A stretch of DNA of 64,000 bases from Pelagimonas phthalicica. Its GTDB lineage: Bacteria; Pseudomonadota; Alphaproteobacteria; Rhodobacterales; Rhodobacteraceae. Location of the stretch: positions 992,001 through 1,056,000 of the forward strand of contig NZ_SOAP01000001.1 of assembly GCF_004364805.1 (NCBI RefSeq), written 5' to 3'. Each line of letters begins with the position of its first letter. Positions within the stretch are counted from its first letter, which is position 1. Below the pieces are notes generated by a model. The model did not search any database and was not told the DNA's origin. It saw only the letters and a list, made by a program, of their open reading frames with translations. Both the position numbers and the translations under genes were made by a program. Shown here in pieces: positions 45,125-54,009 of this stretch.

Positions 45125-45146
45125 CTTCTTCTTGGCAAAAATACTC
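45125..45146 (-). repeat. Family-A repeat tail between coaBC and dut
   Basis: On the minus strand GAGTATTTTTGCCAAGAAGAAG matches the AT-rich end of the family-A repeat (5455-5515, 55773-55830). Here its AGAAGAAGGGG end supplies the ribosome site region of dut. Confidence 0.55.
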
Positions 45147-45159
45147 AAATTTCGACGGG

Positions 45160-46359
45160 TCAACCCGCGCCCAATGCTGATGCGATGCGCTCGGCCAATG
45201 CTTTGGCGACCTCAGCCTTGCCCATGCGCGGCCAGCTCTCGGCCCCATCTTCGGAAATCAGCACAACTGCGTTTTCCGATCCGCCCATAATCCCGGTTTC
45301 GGGGGAAACATCATTGGCGACGATCCAGTCACAGCCTTTGCGCTGACGTTTGGACGTGGCGTTTTCGACCACATCATCGGTCTCGGCAGCAAAGCCGACG
45401 ACCAAACCGGGTCGCCCTTTGGCAAGTTGCGAGACCTTGGCCAGGATGTCCGGGTTTTCCGCGAATTCGAGAACCGGCAACCCGCCCTTCGTCTTTTTGA
45501 TCTTGCTATCCGAGGCGCTGGCAACACGCCAGTCGGCCACCGCAGCCGCAAAGACACCCGCATCAACTGGCAACGCGTCCATCACCGCATCATGCATGTC
45601 GCGCGCGGTTTCGACCTCGACAATCTTGACGCCATCCGGGCGCGCCGCCTCTGCCGGGCCGGTGACAAAGATCACATCGGCCCCGAGCGCGCGCAGAGCG
45701 TTAGCAATCGCTGTGCCTTGCGAACCCGAGGAGCGGTTGGCGATATAGCGCACCGGGTCAATCGGCTCATGGGTTGGTCCAGAGGTCACCAGTATCTTGC
45801 GCCCCTTCAATGGCCCATCTGACAATGCATCAGAGAGAGCCGCAACAATCTCCATCGGTTCCGCCATTCGACCGGGCCCGTATTCGCCGCAGGCCATGTC
45901 GCCCTCATTCGGGCCGACAACCGCCACGCCATCCGCCACAAGCTGGGCCAAGTTGCGTTGAGTGGCCGGGTGATCCCACATGCGCACATTCATGGCGGGC
46001 GCGATCATCACGGGCGTATCCGTGGCCATCAACAATGTCGTGGCCAAGTCACTGGCCAAGCCATTGGCCATCTTGCCCATCAGATCCGCCGTCGCCGGGG
46101 CCACCACCACCAGATCCGCCACGCGGCTAAGCTGGATGTGCCCCATCTCCGCCTCTTTGGTGAGGTCAAAAAGGTCGCGATGCACCTCTTCGCCCGCCAG
46201 GGCCGATACCGATAGCGGGGTAACAAACTCTTCGGCAGCGCGGGTCATGACAGGGGTTACCGCAGCCCCGCGTTCGCGCAGTCGACGGATCAGATCAAGG
46301 CACTTATAGGCGGCGATCCCTCCACCAATGATTAAGAGAATGCGTTTGCCTGTCAGCAT
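45160..46359 (-). CDS. coaBC: Bifunctional phosphopantothenoylcysteine decarboxylase/synthase
   Basis: A 399-residue coenzyme A biosynthesis protein. The N-terminal flavoprotein CoaC domain (1-185) begins [16 protein letters not shown], with the FMN/substrate motif [16 protein letters not shown]. The C-terminal CoaB domain (from about 190) starts [25 protein letters not shown]. The ATG at 46359 follows TAGGA. It leads a coaBC-dut-moeB cluster on the minus strand. Confidence 0.95.
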   Translation of the reverse strand: MLTGKRILLIIGGGIAAYKCLDLIRRLRERGAAVTPVMTRAAEEFVTPLSVSALAGEEVHRDLFDLTKEAEMGHIQLSRVADLVVVAPATADLMGKMANGLASDLATTLLMATDTPVMIAPAMNVRMWDHPATQRNLAQLVADGVAVVGPNEGDMACGEYGPGRMAEPMEIVAALSDALSDGPLKGRKILVTSGPTHEPIDPVRYIANRSSGSQGTAIANALRALGADVIFVTGPAEAARPDGVKIVEVETARDMHDAVMDALPVDAGVFAAAVADWRVASASDSKIKKTKGGLPVLEFAENPDILAKVSQLAKGRPGLVVGFAAETDDVVENATSKRQRKGCDWIVANDVSPETGIMGGSENAVVLISEDGAESWPRMGKAEVAKALAERIASALGAG

Positions 46360-46438
46360 GGTCCTACCCGCAGCTTGTTTGAGCAAGTGTTACGCGCTGC
46401 CCCGGCAAGTTTCAACGCGAAGACCGTCGCGCAGGCTC

Positions 46439-47209
46439 TCACTTGAAAGCATTACAAGGATCTTCACGTTCCGCTGGGGGGCTGTAGGAGATCTCGTCAA
46501 ACTCCCCTGCCGGAGCTACCGCCCCCTCTTCACCTTGACCCAATGCATAGATCTCCAGATCAGGCGCGCGCTTAGCCAGATAGACAGGAGCCCCCCAATC
46601 CTTACGCGCGTGCCCGTTTCCGGTGATTACGACGACTGGCCCGCCAGTGGCATCAATCGCTTGCACCACAGCCCGAGCCAAAGCTGCATCACGCAACCGC
46701 TGCATGCCCACCATTTCCGGCAACAACTCAATGGGTAAAGCGTTGCAATGCGCGGCCAGTTGCATCTCTTCTCGAGCGTCTTGCTGCGCTTTTGGCAAAG
46801 CGATTGTAAGGCCATACTCTTCTGCTGATGGTCCAAAAACCTCCTCGACAGGTTCTTTCATCAGGCGCATGACATCACGTCGAGGCAGCCCAGCTCCGAA
46901 CACTTTCGCCCCTGGCGCGGACTCGAAAATCGGGAAATACATCGCGAAATCCGGCCAGCCGGACTGTTCCCATTCCAAGGCCTGCGACAAGGCTTCAGCG
47001 TCTAAACGCAGCTCATCGGTCACCTTTTCGGCTTGCTCCCGGGTCAGCATTTCAAAGACGAGCGCCATGGGCTTCAACGCTGCAACTCGCTCAGCCTGCT
47101 GCACGTGATGACCCGGATTGTCATGGGTCTCGCCTAGGAAAAACACATCCTGCGCCATCACTGCCGCAGGACATATCGCTATCATAACTGCCCAAAATAC
47201 CTGTTTCAT
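46439..47209 (-). CDS. ChaN-like (heme-binding) family protein
   Basis: A 256-residue protein with a signal peptide (ending AAVMAQ) and the ChaN fold. The key stretch is FFLGETHDNPGHHV near residues 24-37, and the C-terminal half holds VVVITGNGHARKDWG. ChaN of Campylobacter is an iron-regulated lipoprotein that binds heme; no lipobox is obvious here. It overlaps the rpoH stop by ATGA and is therefore translated with rpoH. Confidence 0.82.
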   Translation of the reverse strand: MKQVFWAVMIAICPAAVMAQDVFFLGETHDNPGHHVQQAERVAALKPMALVFEMLTREQAEKVTDELRLDAEALSQALEWEQSGWPDFAMYFPIFESAPGAKVFGAGLPRRDVMRLMKEPVEEVFGPSAEEYGLTIALPKAQQDAREEMQLAAHCNALPIELLPEMVGMQRLRDAALARAVVQAIDATGGPVVVITGNGHARKDWGAPVYLAKRAPDLEIYALGQGEEGAVAPAGEFDEISYSPPAEREDPCNAFK

Positions 47210-48084
47210 AGCAGGAACTGATGCACCTCATCAGCGTTCTCTTCAAGCGTTTTGCGCATTTTACCCATTGCCGCGGCCTCGACCTGACGAATGCGTTCTT
47301 TGGACAGGCCCAGTTCTTCGCCGAGGCTTTCCAAAGTGCGTGGATCGTCCCGCAGTTTACGTTCGCGCACGATATAGCGCTCCCGCTCGCTCAGCAGGTC
47401 CATGGCAGCGATGATCCAATCACGCATCTGTTCGGTGTCGTGGCGATCCTCGACGATTTCAGCGGCCTGCGCCCCGTCATCGGCTAGGGCGTCAATCCAT
47501 TCGCGCCCTTCATCTTCGGTCGATTGCGTCGCGTTGAGCGAAAAGTCAGAGCCGGACAGCCGGCCCTCCATCATCTCAACGTCTCGCAAAGGCACACCAA
47601 TTTCCGAAGCAATCCGGTGGCGCAATTGATGGCCGTCCAAAGCCTCTCCGCTTACCGACGCCTCGCGTTCAATCTGCGCCTGCACGCGCTTCATGTTGAA
47701 AAACAAGGATTTCTGCGCGCTGGTCGAACCGGTACGCACCATGGACCAGTTGCGCATCACGTAATCCTGGATCGACGCCTTGATCCACCAGATCGCATAG
47801 GTCGAAAAGCGCACGCCGCGATCCGGGTCAAACTTGTCAGCCGCTTTCATCAGGCCCAGCCCCGCCTCTTGGATGAGGTCATTCATCGGCGCGCCATAGC
47901 GTTTGAACTTGGCCGCCTGGGCAATCGCCAGCCGCATATAAGCATTGATCAGGCGGTGCAGCGCCTGTTCATCCCGCTGGTCCCGCCATGCGCGGGCAAG
48001 CTGTAATTCGGTGTCGGCATCCAGCAGTTCCGCCTTCATGGCTTTGCGCGGCAGATGCTGATCGGTCATTCCATCAAGTGCCAT
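47206..48084 (-). CDS. rpoH: RNA polymerase sigma factor RpoH (RpoHII-like)
   Basis: A 292-residue sigma-32 family factor. Region 2 shows LINAYMRLAIAQAAKFKRYG, DLIQEAGLGLMKAADKFDP and RFSTYAIWWIKASIQDYVM. Region 4 ends in SLGEELGLSKERIRQVEAAA. The RpoH box, usually QRKLFFNLR, reads AQKSLFFNMKRV, closer to RpoHII of Rhodobacter, which responds to singlet oxygen. The ATG at 48084 follows AGGGAA. It is first in an rpoH-chaN pair. The RpoHII label is inference from remembered sequence. Confidence 0.88.
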   Translation of the reverse strand: MALDGMTDQHLPRKAMKAELLDADTELQLARAWRDQRDEQALHRLINAYMRLAIAQAAKFKRYGAPMNDLIQEAGLGLMKAADKFDPDRGVRFSTYAIWWIKASIQDYVMRNWSMVRTGSTSAQKSLFFNMKRVQAQIEREASVSGEALDGHQLRHRIASEIGVPLRDVEMMEGRLSGSDFSLNATQSTEDEGREWIDALADDGAQAAEIVEDRHDTEQMRDWIIAAMDLLSERERYIVRERKLRDDPRTLESLGEELGLSKERIRQVEAAAMGKMRKTLEENADEVHQFLL

Positions 48085-48283
48085 CGTAAATTCCCTGTCG
48101 TTACGCTGTTCACTTTTGTCTACGGTCGTAGTCGCCGTTTGGATTACATGTGGGGCATAAATATCTTTGAACAACCCCAAGCTGACAAAGCTGTGATCAA
48201 TGTTTCTGATAACAGCGCGCACAATTTAGAATTTCACATTGCGGGCACAGGTTGTAATCATGGCCCGAGCGACAGGAGTTACG

Positions 48284-49153
48284 ATGAATTATTCAATCTT
48301 TATTGGGGATTACACCTATTCAAGCTGGTCACTACGTGGCTGGCTTTTGCTGCACCGTTTTGGCCTTCCCTATACGTCCAAAATGGTCCCATTCGACAAG
48401 GACAGCGTTGCCAACCAACTGGCCGATCTGAAACCGGCAAAAACCGTGCCCACCGTCGTCACCCCCGAGGGCGACGTGATCTGGGACAGCCTTGCCATTG
48501 CCGAGGAACTCGCAAGTCGCCATCCCGAGGCTGGTATTTGGCCCAGCGACCCAAGCCTGCGGTCACTGGCGCGCAATTTGGCGTCGGAAATGCATTCAGG
48601 CTTTATGTCTTTGCGCGACCAGTGCCCGATGAACCTGTCTGTGTCTTATTCTGACTTCACACCCTCAGAGCAAACACAGGCAGATCTGGCACGCCTCGAC
48701 CTGATTTGGTCTTTTGCTTTGGAAAAGTCCGGCGGCCCCTGGCTCTGTGGCGAATACTCGGCGGTTGATGCATTTTTCGCGCCCGTGGTAGGCCGCATTG
48801 CGGGCTATGGTTTGCAGGTCAACGCAGCGGCGCAAGCCTATGTTGACCACCATCTCGCTGACCCGGCATTTCGGCAATGGCGTGCCATGGGCACTGCCCG
48901 AAATGTTGAACTGCCTTGGTATTCGCGGGACTTCGCGACCAAGCCTTGGCCCGGTCCAGCGCCGTTGAACGCTCGTGTTGTCGAGGAAGGCACACCCGAA
49001 AATGACGCATGCCCGTATTCAGGCAAACCGGCCACGCATCTGTTCGAGGTCGAGGGGCGCATATTCGGTGTTTGCAACGATTTTTGCCGCGCCAAGACCG
49101 TTGCAGACCCCGCCGCCTGGCCCGCTTTCATGGCTTTGTACAACAAAGCCTAA
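48284..49153 (+). CDS. Glutathione S-transferase fused to a TRASH-like metal-binding motif
   Basis: A 289-residue protein. Residues 1-~215 are a GST: MNYSIFIGDYTYSSWSLRGW with the active-site Ser region, KTVPTVV with the cis-Pro, and DSLAIAEELA binding glutathione. The last ~50 residues contain Cys243-x20-Cys264-x3-Cys268 (CPYSGK ... FGVCNDFC), the spacing of the TRASH zinc/heavy-metal motif. GACAGGAG precedes the ATG. The fusion suggests metal binding or redox sensing, unproven. It diverges from rpoH across 199 bp. Confidence 0.85.
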   Translation: MNYSIFIGDYTYSSWSLRGWLLLHRFGLPYTSKMVPFDKDSVANQLADLKPAKTVPTVVTPEGDVIWDSLAIAEELASRHPEAGIWPSDPSLRSLARNLASEMHSGFMSLRDQCPMNLSVSYSDFTPSEQTQADLARLDLIWSFALEKSGGPWLCGEYSAVDAFFAPVVGRIAGYGLQVNAAAQAYVDHHLADPAFRQWRAMGTARNVELPWYSRDFATKPWPGPAPLNARVVEEGTPENDACPYSGKPATHLFEVEGRIFGVCNDFCRAKTVADPAAWPAFMALYNKA

Positions 49154-49154
49154 A

Positions 49155-49189
49155 GAAAAAGCACCGCGGGTCACGCTGACCGGCGGTGC
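49155..49189 (-). terminator. Minus-strand terminator after the NDUFS4-like gene
   Basis: The stem GCACCGC..GGTCA/TGACC..GCGGTGC with loop CGC is followed on the minus strand by CTTTTTC. It overlaps the end of the GST gene and lies 122 bp beyond the gene at 49311-49622. Confidence 0.6.
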
Positions 49190-49310
49190 AACACTTTCAA
49201 CGATTGCTCGTTTATGATCCCAGCGGCATTTCGAAGGTGTCGGATGGTGATCGTATTCGACGAAGGCTGCGGAGCCTAAAGCCGCGCCATTCAACCGACC
49301 TCGCACTATG

Positions 49311-49622
49311 TTAGTGCGTCCAGGGGGCCTTGCGATCCACGGCGAAATTCTCGGCATAGCCGCGGGCGCGGATATTGGGCTTGCGCTTGTTGGGTTCAAC
49401 AACCTGCGCCTCGATCCCGTTTTCCTTGGCGTAGTTCAGCGCGCCCTCTTTGCTGTCAAAACGCATCTTGACCTGGCTTTGCGTATCCGAAGACGAAGTC
49501 CAGCCCATCAGCGGATCCACCTCACGCCGCGACGCAGGCGCGAATTCAAGCACCCAGAACTTGGTCTTGCCCTGGCCCGAAGACATAGCGGTTTTGGCTG
49601 GCTGATAGATGCGTGCACGCAT
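49311..49622 (-). CDS. NADH dehydrogenase accessory subunit, NDUFS4-like (ETC complex I subunit)
   Basis: A 103-residue homologue of the mitochondrial NDUFS4 18-kDa accessory subunit, found in alphaproteobacterial complex I. Characteristic stretches are [45 protein letters not shown] (each quoted in part) and [11 protein letters not shown]. It is expected to bind the peripheral arm of NADH-quinone oxidoreductase. The ATG at 49622 follows AAGGAG; the frame is open to 49970 but has no support. It is away from any nuo operon. Confidence 0.9.
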   Translation of the reverse strand: MRARIYQPAKTAMSSGQGKTKFWVLEFAPASRREVDPLMGWTSSSDTQSQVKMRFDSKEGALNYAKENGIEAQVVEPNKRKPNIRARGYAENFAVDRKAPWTH

Positions 49623-50043
49623 GGCTAAACTCCTTAGACACACGTGGTTATCGGAGATTCCCGCCGCCAGCGCAAGCGTCAGATCCAGCCCTTTTGTCAC
49701 ATATTGAGACTTGAGAAGGGGAGGCAAGCAGCGGTTCAGAGGGTAATCCGGCCACGGGGAGCGAGGGGTGGGTAAATTGCGGCACAGGAGGACCGCCAAA
49801 CCGACTGCTTCCTTCAAAAGATACATTTTGCGCAAACTTTCTCGCAACAGTGTTTTACGATCGTTCCGAACAAGCCGCCCGGTCCAAACCGTTAACAAAC
49901 TGATAACAGGTGACTTTAGGTCAACTGCGGCATTTTGTATTATTTTCACAGGCTTGCTGCGCGGCAGCATTCAAACCGCTTTGAGGGGTTGAAAACCGGA
50001 CAAATGACGACAATTCTACTTTTGTTCTATTGCGAGAATCGCC
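49623..50043. other. Intergenic region upstream of uvrB
   Basis: No gene is supported in these 421 bases. It holds the promoter of the minus-strand complex I subunit and that of uvrB, including a near-consensus LexA site at 50013-50027 (annotated separately). It is more AT-rich near uvrB than the coding regions. Confidence 0.5.
50013..50027 (+). promoter_or_regulatory. Near-consensus LexA box upstream of uvrB
   Basis: ATTC-TACTTTT-GTTC differs at one base from the alphaproteobacterial SOS box GTTC-N7-GTTC. It ends 16 nt before the uvrB start. Position and target gene fit SOS control, but the mismatch leaves doubt. Confidence 0.45.
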
Positions 50044-52242
50044 ATGCCCTATGCTCATTCCGACAAGACCATGCCGGTCTTGAACTCCCCTGCCCCGGAT
50101 GTAAAAACCCGCGAAAAGCTGGAGGGCGGCAAGCGGTTCGTCATGCAAACCGAATTCGAGCCAGCCGGGGACCAGCCAACCGCCATTGCAGAACTGTCGT
50201 CCGGTGTTCTGGCCGGGGATCGCGATCAGGTTCTGCTGGGGGCCACCGGCACAGGCAAGACCTTTTCGATGGCTAAGGTGATCGAGGAAACCCAGCGCCC
50301 CGCCATTATCCTGGCCCCGAACAAGACGCTGGCGGCCCAGCTATATGGCGAATTCAAAGGCTTTTTCCCGGACAACGCCGTCGAATATTTCGTGTCCTTC
50401 TACGACTATTACCAGCCCGAGGCCTATGTTGCGCGCTCGGATACTTATATCGAGAAAGAGAGCCAGATTAACGATCAGATCGACCGCATGCGCCACGCGG
50501 CCACGCGCGCGCTGCTGGAAAGGGACGATGTGATTATCGTGGCCTCGGTCTCTTGCATATACGGGATCGGGTCGGTCGAAACCTATGGTGCGATGACCCA
50601 AGATTTGCATGTTGGCAACGAGTATGATCAGCGCAAAGTCATCGCTGATCTGGTCGCGCAACAATACAAACGCAACGACCAAGCCTTTCAGCGCGGCACC
50701 TTCCGTGTGCGTGGCGACAGTCTGGAGATCTGGCCGGCCCACCTTGAAGATCGCGGCTGGAAGCTGTCTTTCTTTGGTGAAGAGCTGGAAAACATCACCG
50801 AATTCGACCCGCTGACCGGCGAGAAAACCGGCACGTTTGACCGCATCCGCGTCTATGCGAATTCGCACTATGTGACGCCGAAACCGACCATGCAGCAGGC
50901 GATTATCAGCATCAAGAAAGAGCTGCGTCAACGGTTGGATCAGTTGGTGGGTGAGGGCAAGCTGCTTGAGGCGCAGCGTCTGGAACAGCGCACCAATTTC
51001 GACATTGAGATGCTAGAGGCGACCGGCGTCTGCAACGGGATCGAAAACTATTCACGCTATCTGACCGGCCGCGCCCCGGGTGAGCCACCGCCCACCCTGT
51101 TCGAATTTATTCCCGACCATGCCATTGTTTTCGCAGATGAAAGCCACGTCTCGGTGCCACAGATCGGCGGGATGTATAAAGGCGACTATCGCCGCAAATT
51201 CACCCTTGCGGAACATGGCTTTCGCCTTCCCTCCTGCATGGATAACCGCCCGCTCAAATTCGAAGAATGGGACGCTATGCGCCCGCAATCGATCTTTGTC
51301 AGCGCCACCCCCGCCGCTTGGGAGCTTGAGCAATCTGGCGGTGTCTTTACCGAACAGGTGATCCGCCCCACCGGTCTGCTTGACCCGCCGGTTGAGATCC
51401 GCCCGGTGGATATGCAGGTCGATGACCTCTTGGATGAAATCCGCAAGGTCAACGATCTGGGCATGCGCACGCTGGTCACCACGCTGACCAAGCGCATGGC
51501 CGAAGACCTGACGGAATACCTGCATGAACAGGGCATCAAGGTGCGCTACATGCACTCGGACATCGACACGATCGAGCGGATCGAGATCCTGCGCGATCTG
51601 CGCCTTGGGGCCTTTGACGTGCTGATCGGGATCAACCTGCTGCGCGAGGGTCTGGACATTCCCGAATGTGGTCTGGTCGCCATTCTGGACGCGGATAAAG
51701 AGGGGTTCCTGCGCTCTGAAACCTCTTTGGTGCAGACCATTGGCCGCGCGGCGCGCAATGCCGAAGGCCGCGTGATCATGTATGCGGACCGAATGACCGG
51801 CTCGATGGAGCGCGCAATTGGCGAAACCAACCGCCGCCGCGCCAAACAGATCGCCTATAACGAAGAACACGGCATCACCCCGGAAACGGTGAAAAAGAAT
51901 GTCGAAGACATTCTGGCCGGTCTTTACCAAGGCGACACCGACCAATCCCGCGTCACTGCCAAAATCGACAAAGGCTCAGCCGGCGGCAACCTGCAAACCG
52001 TACTCGAAGGGCTGCGCAACGACATGCGCAAGGCGGCTGAGAACCTTGAGTTCGAAGAAGCAGCGCGTCTGCGTGACGAGATCAAGCGCCTGGAGGCAGT
52101 TGATCTGGCCGTGGCGGATGACCCATTGGCCCGGCAAGCCGCCGTGGCTGCGGCATCTGAGGAGGCCGTGAAGTCTCAGGGGCGCTCAACGGCTGGGAAG
52201 CCGGGGCAGCGTGGCGGGGTTCGGAGGCGTCGGGGGCGGTGA
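50044..52242 (+). CDS. uvrB: UvrABC system protein B
   Basis: A 732-residue DNA helicase-like core of nucleotide excision repair. Walker A is GATGTGKT, the damage-clamping beta-hairpin region is [21 protein letters not shown] (cited in part), with helicase motifs DESH and [13 protein letters not shown] domain ([17 protein letters not shown]) precedes a basic Gly/Arg tail. It works with UvrA and UvrC. The stop codon overlaps the GTG of the PLD-like gene. Confidence 0.97.
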   Translation: MPYAHSDKTMPVLNSPAPDVKTREKLEGGKRFVMQTEFEPAGDQPTAIAELSSGVLAGDRDQVLLGATGTGKTFSMAKVIEETQRPAIILAPNKTLAAQLYGEFKGFFPDNAVEYFVSFYDYYQPEAYVARSDTYIEKESQINDQIDRMRHAATRALLERDDVIIVASVSCIYGIGSVETYGAMTQDLHVGNEYDQRKVIADLVAQQYKRNDQAFQRGTFRVRGDSLEIWPAHLEDRGWKLSFFGEELENITEFDPLTGEKTGTFDRIRVYANSHYVTPKPTMQQAIISIKKELRQRLDQLVGEGKLLEAQRLEQRTNFDIEMLEATGVCNGIENYSRYLTGRAPGEPPPTLFEFIPDHAIVFADESHVSVPQIGGMYKGDYRRKFTLAEHGFRLPSCMDNRPLKFEEWDAMRPQSIFVSATPAAWELEQSGGVFTEQVIRPTGLLDPPVEIRPVDMQVDDLLDEIRKVNDLGMRTLVTTLTKRMAEDLTEYLHEQGIKVRYMHSDIDTIERIEILRDLRLGAFDVLIGINLLREGLDIPECGLVAILDADKEGFLRSETSLVQTIGRAARNAEGRVIMYADRMTGSMERAIGETNRRRAKQIAYNEEHGITPETVKKNVEDILAGLYQGDTDQSRVTAKIDKGSAGGNLQTVLEGLRNDMRKAAENLEFEEAARLRDEIKRLEAVDLAVADDPLARQAAVAAASEEAVKSQGRSTAGKPGQRGGVRRRRGR

Positions 52243-53042
52243 GGTTTAGACCAAAAAGTGAAGCAACCCCCTTTCGTAACTTTTTCAGGAAGTACTCGGA
52301 TGACTGGCGCAAGCATAAAGAAGGCTTGGGACGTAAGGAGTTTTTGCGAGACCACGGAAAACGACACAGAAGTGTCGGTGCTATCGAAACCCGGTTCGAC
52401 GGAATAGAAGGACATCTAATCGAACTCATCGCACAATCTGATGTCGCATTGGGCGCAATTGCTTGGCTAACAAACGAGAGGTTACTGGACGCATTGGCTC
52501 AGTTGAAAAGAGCATCGTTCGTTGTTCAGAAGGAAGATTTCCTGCGACCAGACCTCACCGACGAAAACAAACAGCACTTCTCCAGACGCTTACGCAGACA
52601 ATACGATCAACTAAGACCCTTATCTTCAAACGACTTTTTGGACTGTTATCCTGGTTCACAAGAAGGAATGCCGGGACACAACTACAGCGTTGAGAACTGG
52701 CTGATTGCAGCAGACGGGCAATATATACAAACCGACGATGCAGTGAGGTGTATTGGCTTTCAACGAAATCAATCCAAGTTGTCCGTACCCACAATGCATC
52801 ACAAGTTTGCAGTTTTTGGGATCTATAGACCTGACGTAATTATCTTGCCAACGTGTGTAGTTACTGGATCATTTAATTGGTCTGCAAATGCTCAAGTGAG
52901 TAGAGAAAACATCGTCACCATTTTCGACAAGCGCGTGTGCAATGATTACGTGTCTGAATGGGCACAATTATGGGCTCTGTCCGAAGAACTAGACTGGTCT
53001 CAAGAGACTCCTCGGTTCCCCAGTCACTATATTGGAACATAA
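52239..53042 (+). CDS. Phospholipase-D-like (HKD) domain protein, low GC
   Basis: A 267-residue protein of the PLD superfamily. The C-terminal half has MHHKFAVFG (His/Lys of HxK) and [16 protein letters not shown], the GSxN half-site; the usual Asp after the Lys is not in place, and an insert ([11 protein letters not shown]) separates the halves. The N-terminal part has [24 protein letters not shown], like the first strand-helix of PLD nucleases. One HKD means it would act as a dimer. GC is about 40-47%, far below its neighbours, suggesting recent transfer. Its GTG overlaps the uvrB stop. It is a likely nuclease of unknown role. Confidence 0.75.
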   Translation: MRFRPKSEATPFRNFFRKYSDDWRKHKEGLGRKEFLRDHGKRHRSVGAIETRFDGIEGHLIELIAQSDVALGAIAWLTNERLLDALAQLKRASFVVQKEDFLRPDLTDENKQHFSRRLRRQYDQLRPLSSNDFLDCYPGSQEGMPGHNYSVENWLIAADGQYIQTDDAVRCIGFQRNQSKLSVPTMHHKFAVFGIYRPDVIILPTCVVTGSFNWSANAQVSRENIVTIFDKRVCNDYVSEWAQLWALSEELDWSQETPRFPSHYIGT

Positions 53043-53105
53043 AATACTAATGCCTAAAGGCTTTAGAAAGAGTTCTCGCCAGTACCCCTTCCTGCTTCCG
53101 TGCCT

Positions 53106-53861
53106 CTACACCAACGCCCGCCGCAGCAAGTTCACCCCGGCAACCAGCAGAACCACCAAAGTCGCGCGTTTAAAGGCCGCTTGGTCGATCCTGTCTTGCA
53201 GCCGGCTTCCGATCCACATTCCCAGCACCGCCGGGATCACCATCAGCGCGGAAAACTGCGCCGTCTGAGCGTTCAATATCCCCGAGCCGATATGCGCGAC
53301 GACCAGCGCCACCGCGCCCAGCCCGTAAATTACGCCCTGCACCCGCATCTGCTCGCGCTTTTCCGTCCCCAAGGCCGTCAGATAGGCCACGGTCGGCGGC
53401 CCCCAGACGCCGGACATGCCACCCATAAAGCCCGCAAACACCGCCACGCTGACCTCAACCCGGCGCGTGGCTTGCAAGACCGGCTGCCACCCCGCCAGCT
53501 GCATCGCGCAAAACGACACGATGGGTACGCCGATCACGGCAAACATCACTTCGACCGGCAGGATTCGCACAAATTGTGACGAGATCAGGATCATCACACC
53601 ACCGACCACCAGAAACAGCCGATATTGCTGCACCGTATGCCAGGCCGCCTTGCCGCCTTGCCGCAGCGCCTGCATGCCGTTGGTGACAACAGTGGGAATG
53701 ATCAACCCGGCCAGGGCCAGCTCGGGCGAGATAAAACTGCCCAGCCCTGAGATGAGAATCATCGGCATGGCAAAGCCAACGATGCCCTTGACCACACCAG
53801 CCAAAAGGCCAACTCCAAGGCATAGGGACAAAAGTGGTATATTAGAGAAGATCGTGTCCAT
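53106..53861 (-). CDS. Sulfite exporter TauE/SafE family permease
   Basis: A 251-residue membrane protein with about eight hydrophobic helices and the duplicated TauE/SafE repeats; GLLAGVVKGIVGFAMPMILISGLG near the N-terminus and MGGMSGVWGPPTVAYL in the second half are typical. Members move organic or inorganic sulfur anions, but the substrate here is unknown. It converges on the low-GC PLD-like gene and diverges from mcd. Confidence 0.85.
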   Translation of the reverse strand: MDTIFSNIPLLSLCLGVGLLAGVVKGIVGFAMPMILISGLGSFISPELALAGLIIPTVVTNGMQALRQGGKAAWHTVQQYRLFLVVGGVMILISSQFVRILPVEVMFAVIGVPIVSFCAMQLAGWQPVLQATRRVEVSVAVFAGFMGGMSGVWGPPTVAYLTALGTEKREQMRVQGVIYGLGAVALVVAHIGSGILNAQTAQFSALMVIPAVLGMWIGSRLQDRIDQAAFKRATLVVLLVAGVNLLRRALV

Positions 53862-54009
53862 GCCCGTGATTTAACACGTCATTCTTCGCTGCACCGCAAA
53901 AATCCTTTGCGCAATTTTTGAACAACAGCGCCGCAGCATTGGTATTTTTGTTGCGCTGCGCTTGCAAAATAGCTAGACCCTTCACAAGATAAGTTTGAGG
54001 ATCCGACAG

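Noticed and set aside
49623-49970. N-terminal extension of the NDUFS4-like gene
   Set aside because: The family begins at MRARIYQP, which has a strong AAGGAG site; the upstream 116 residues look non-coding.
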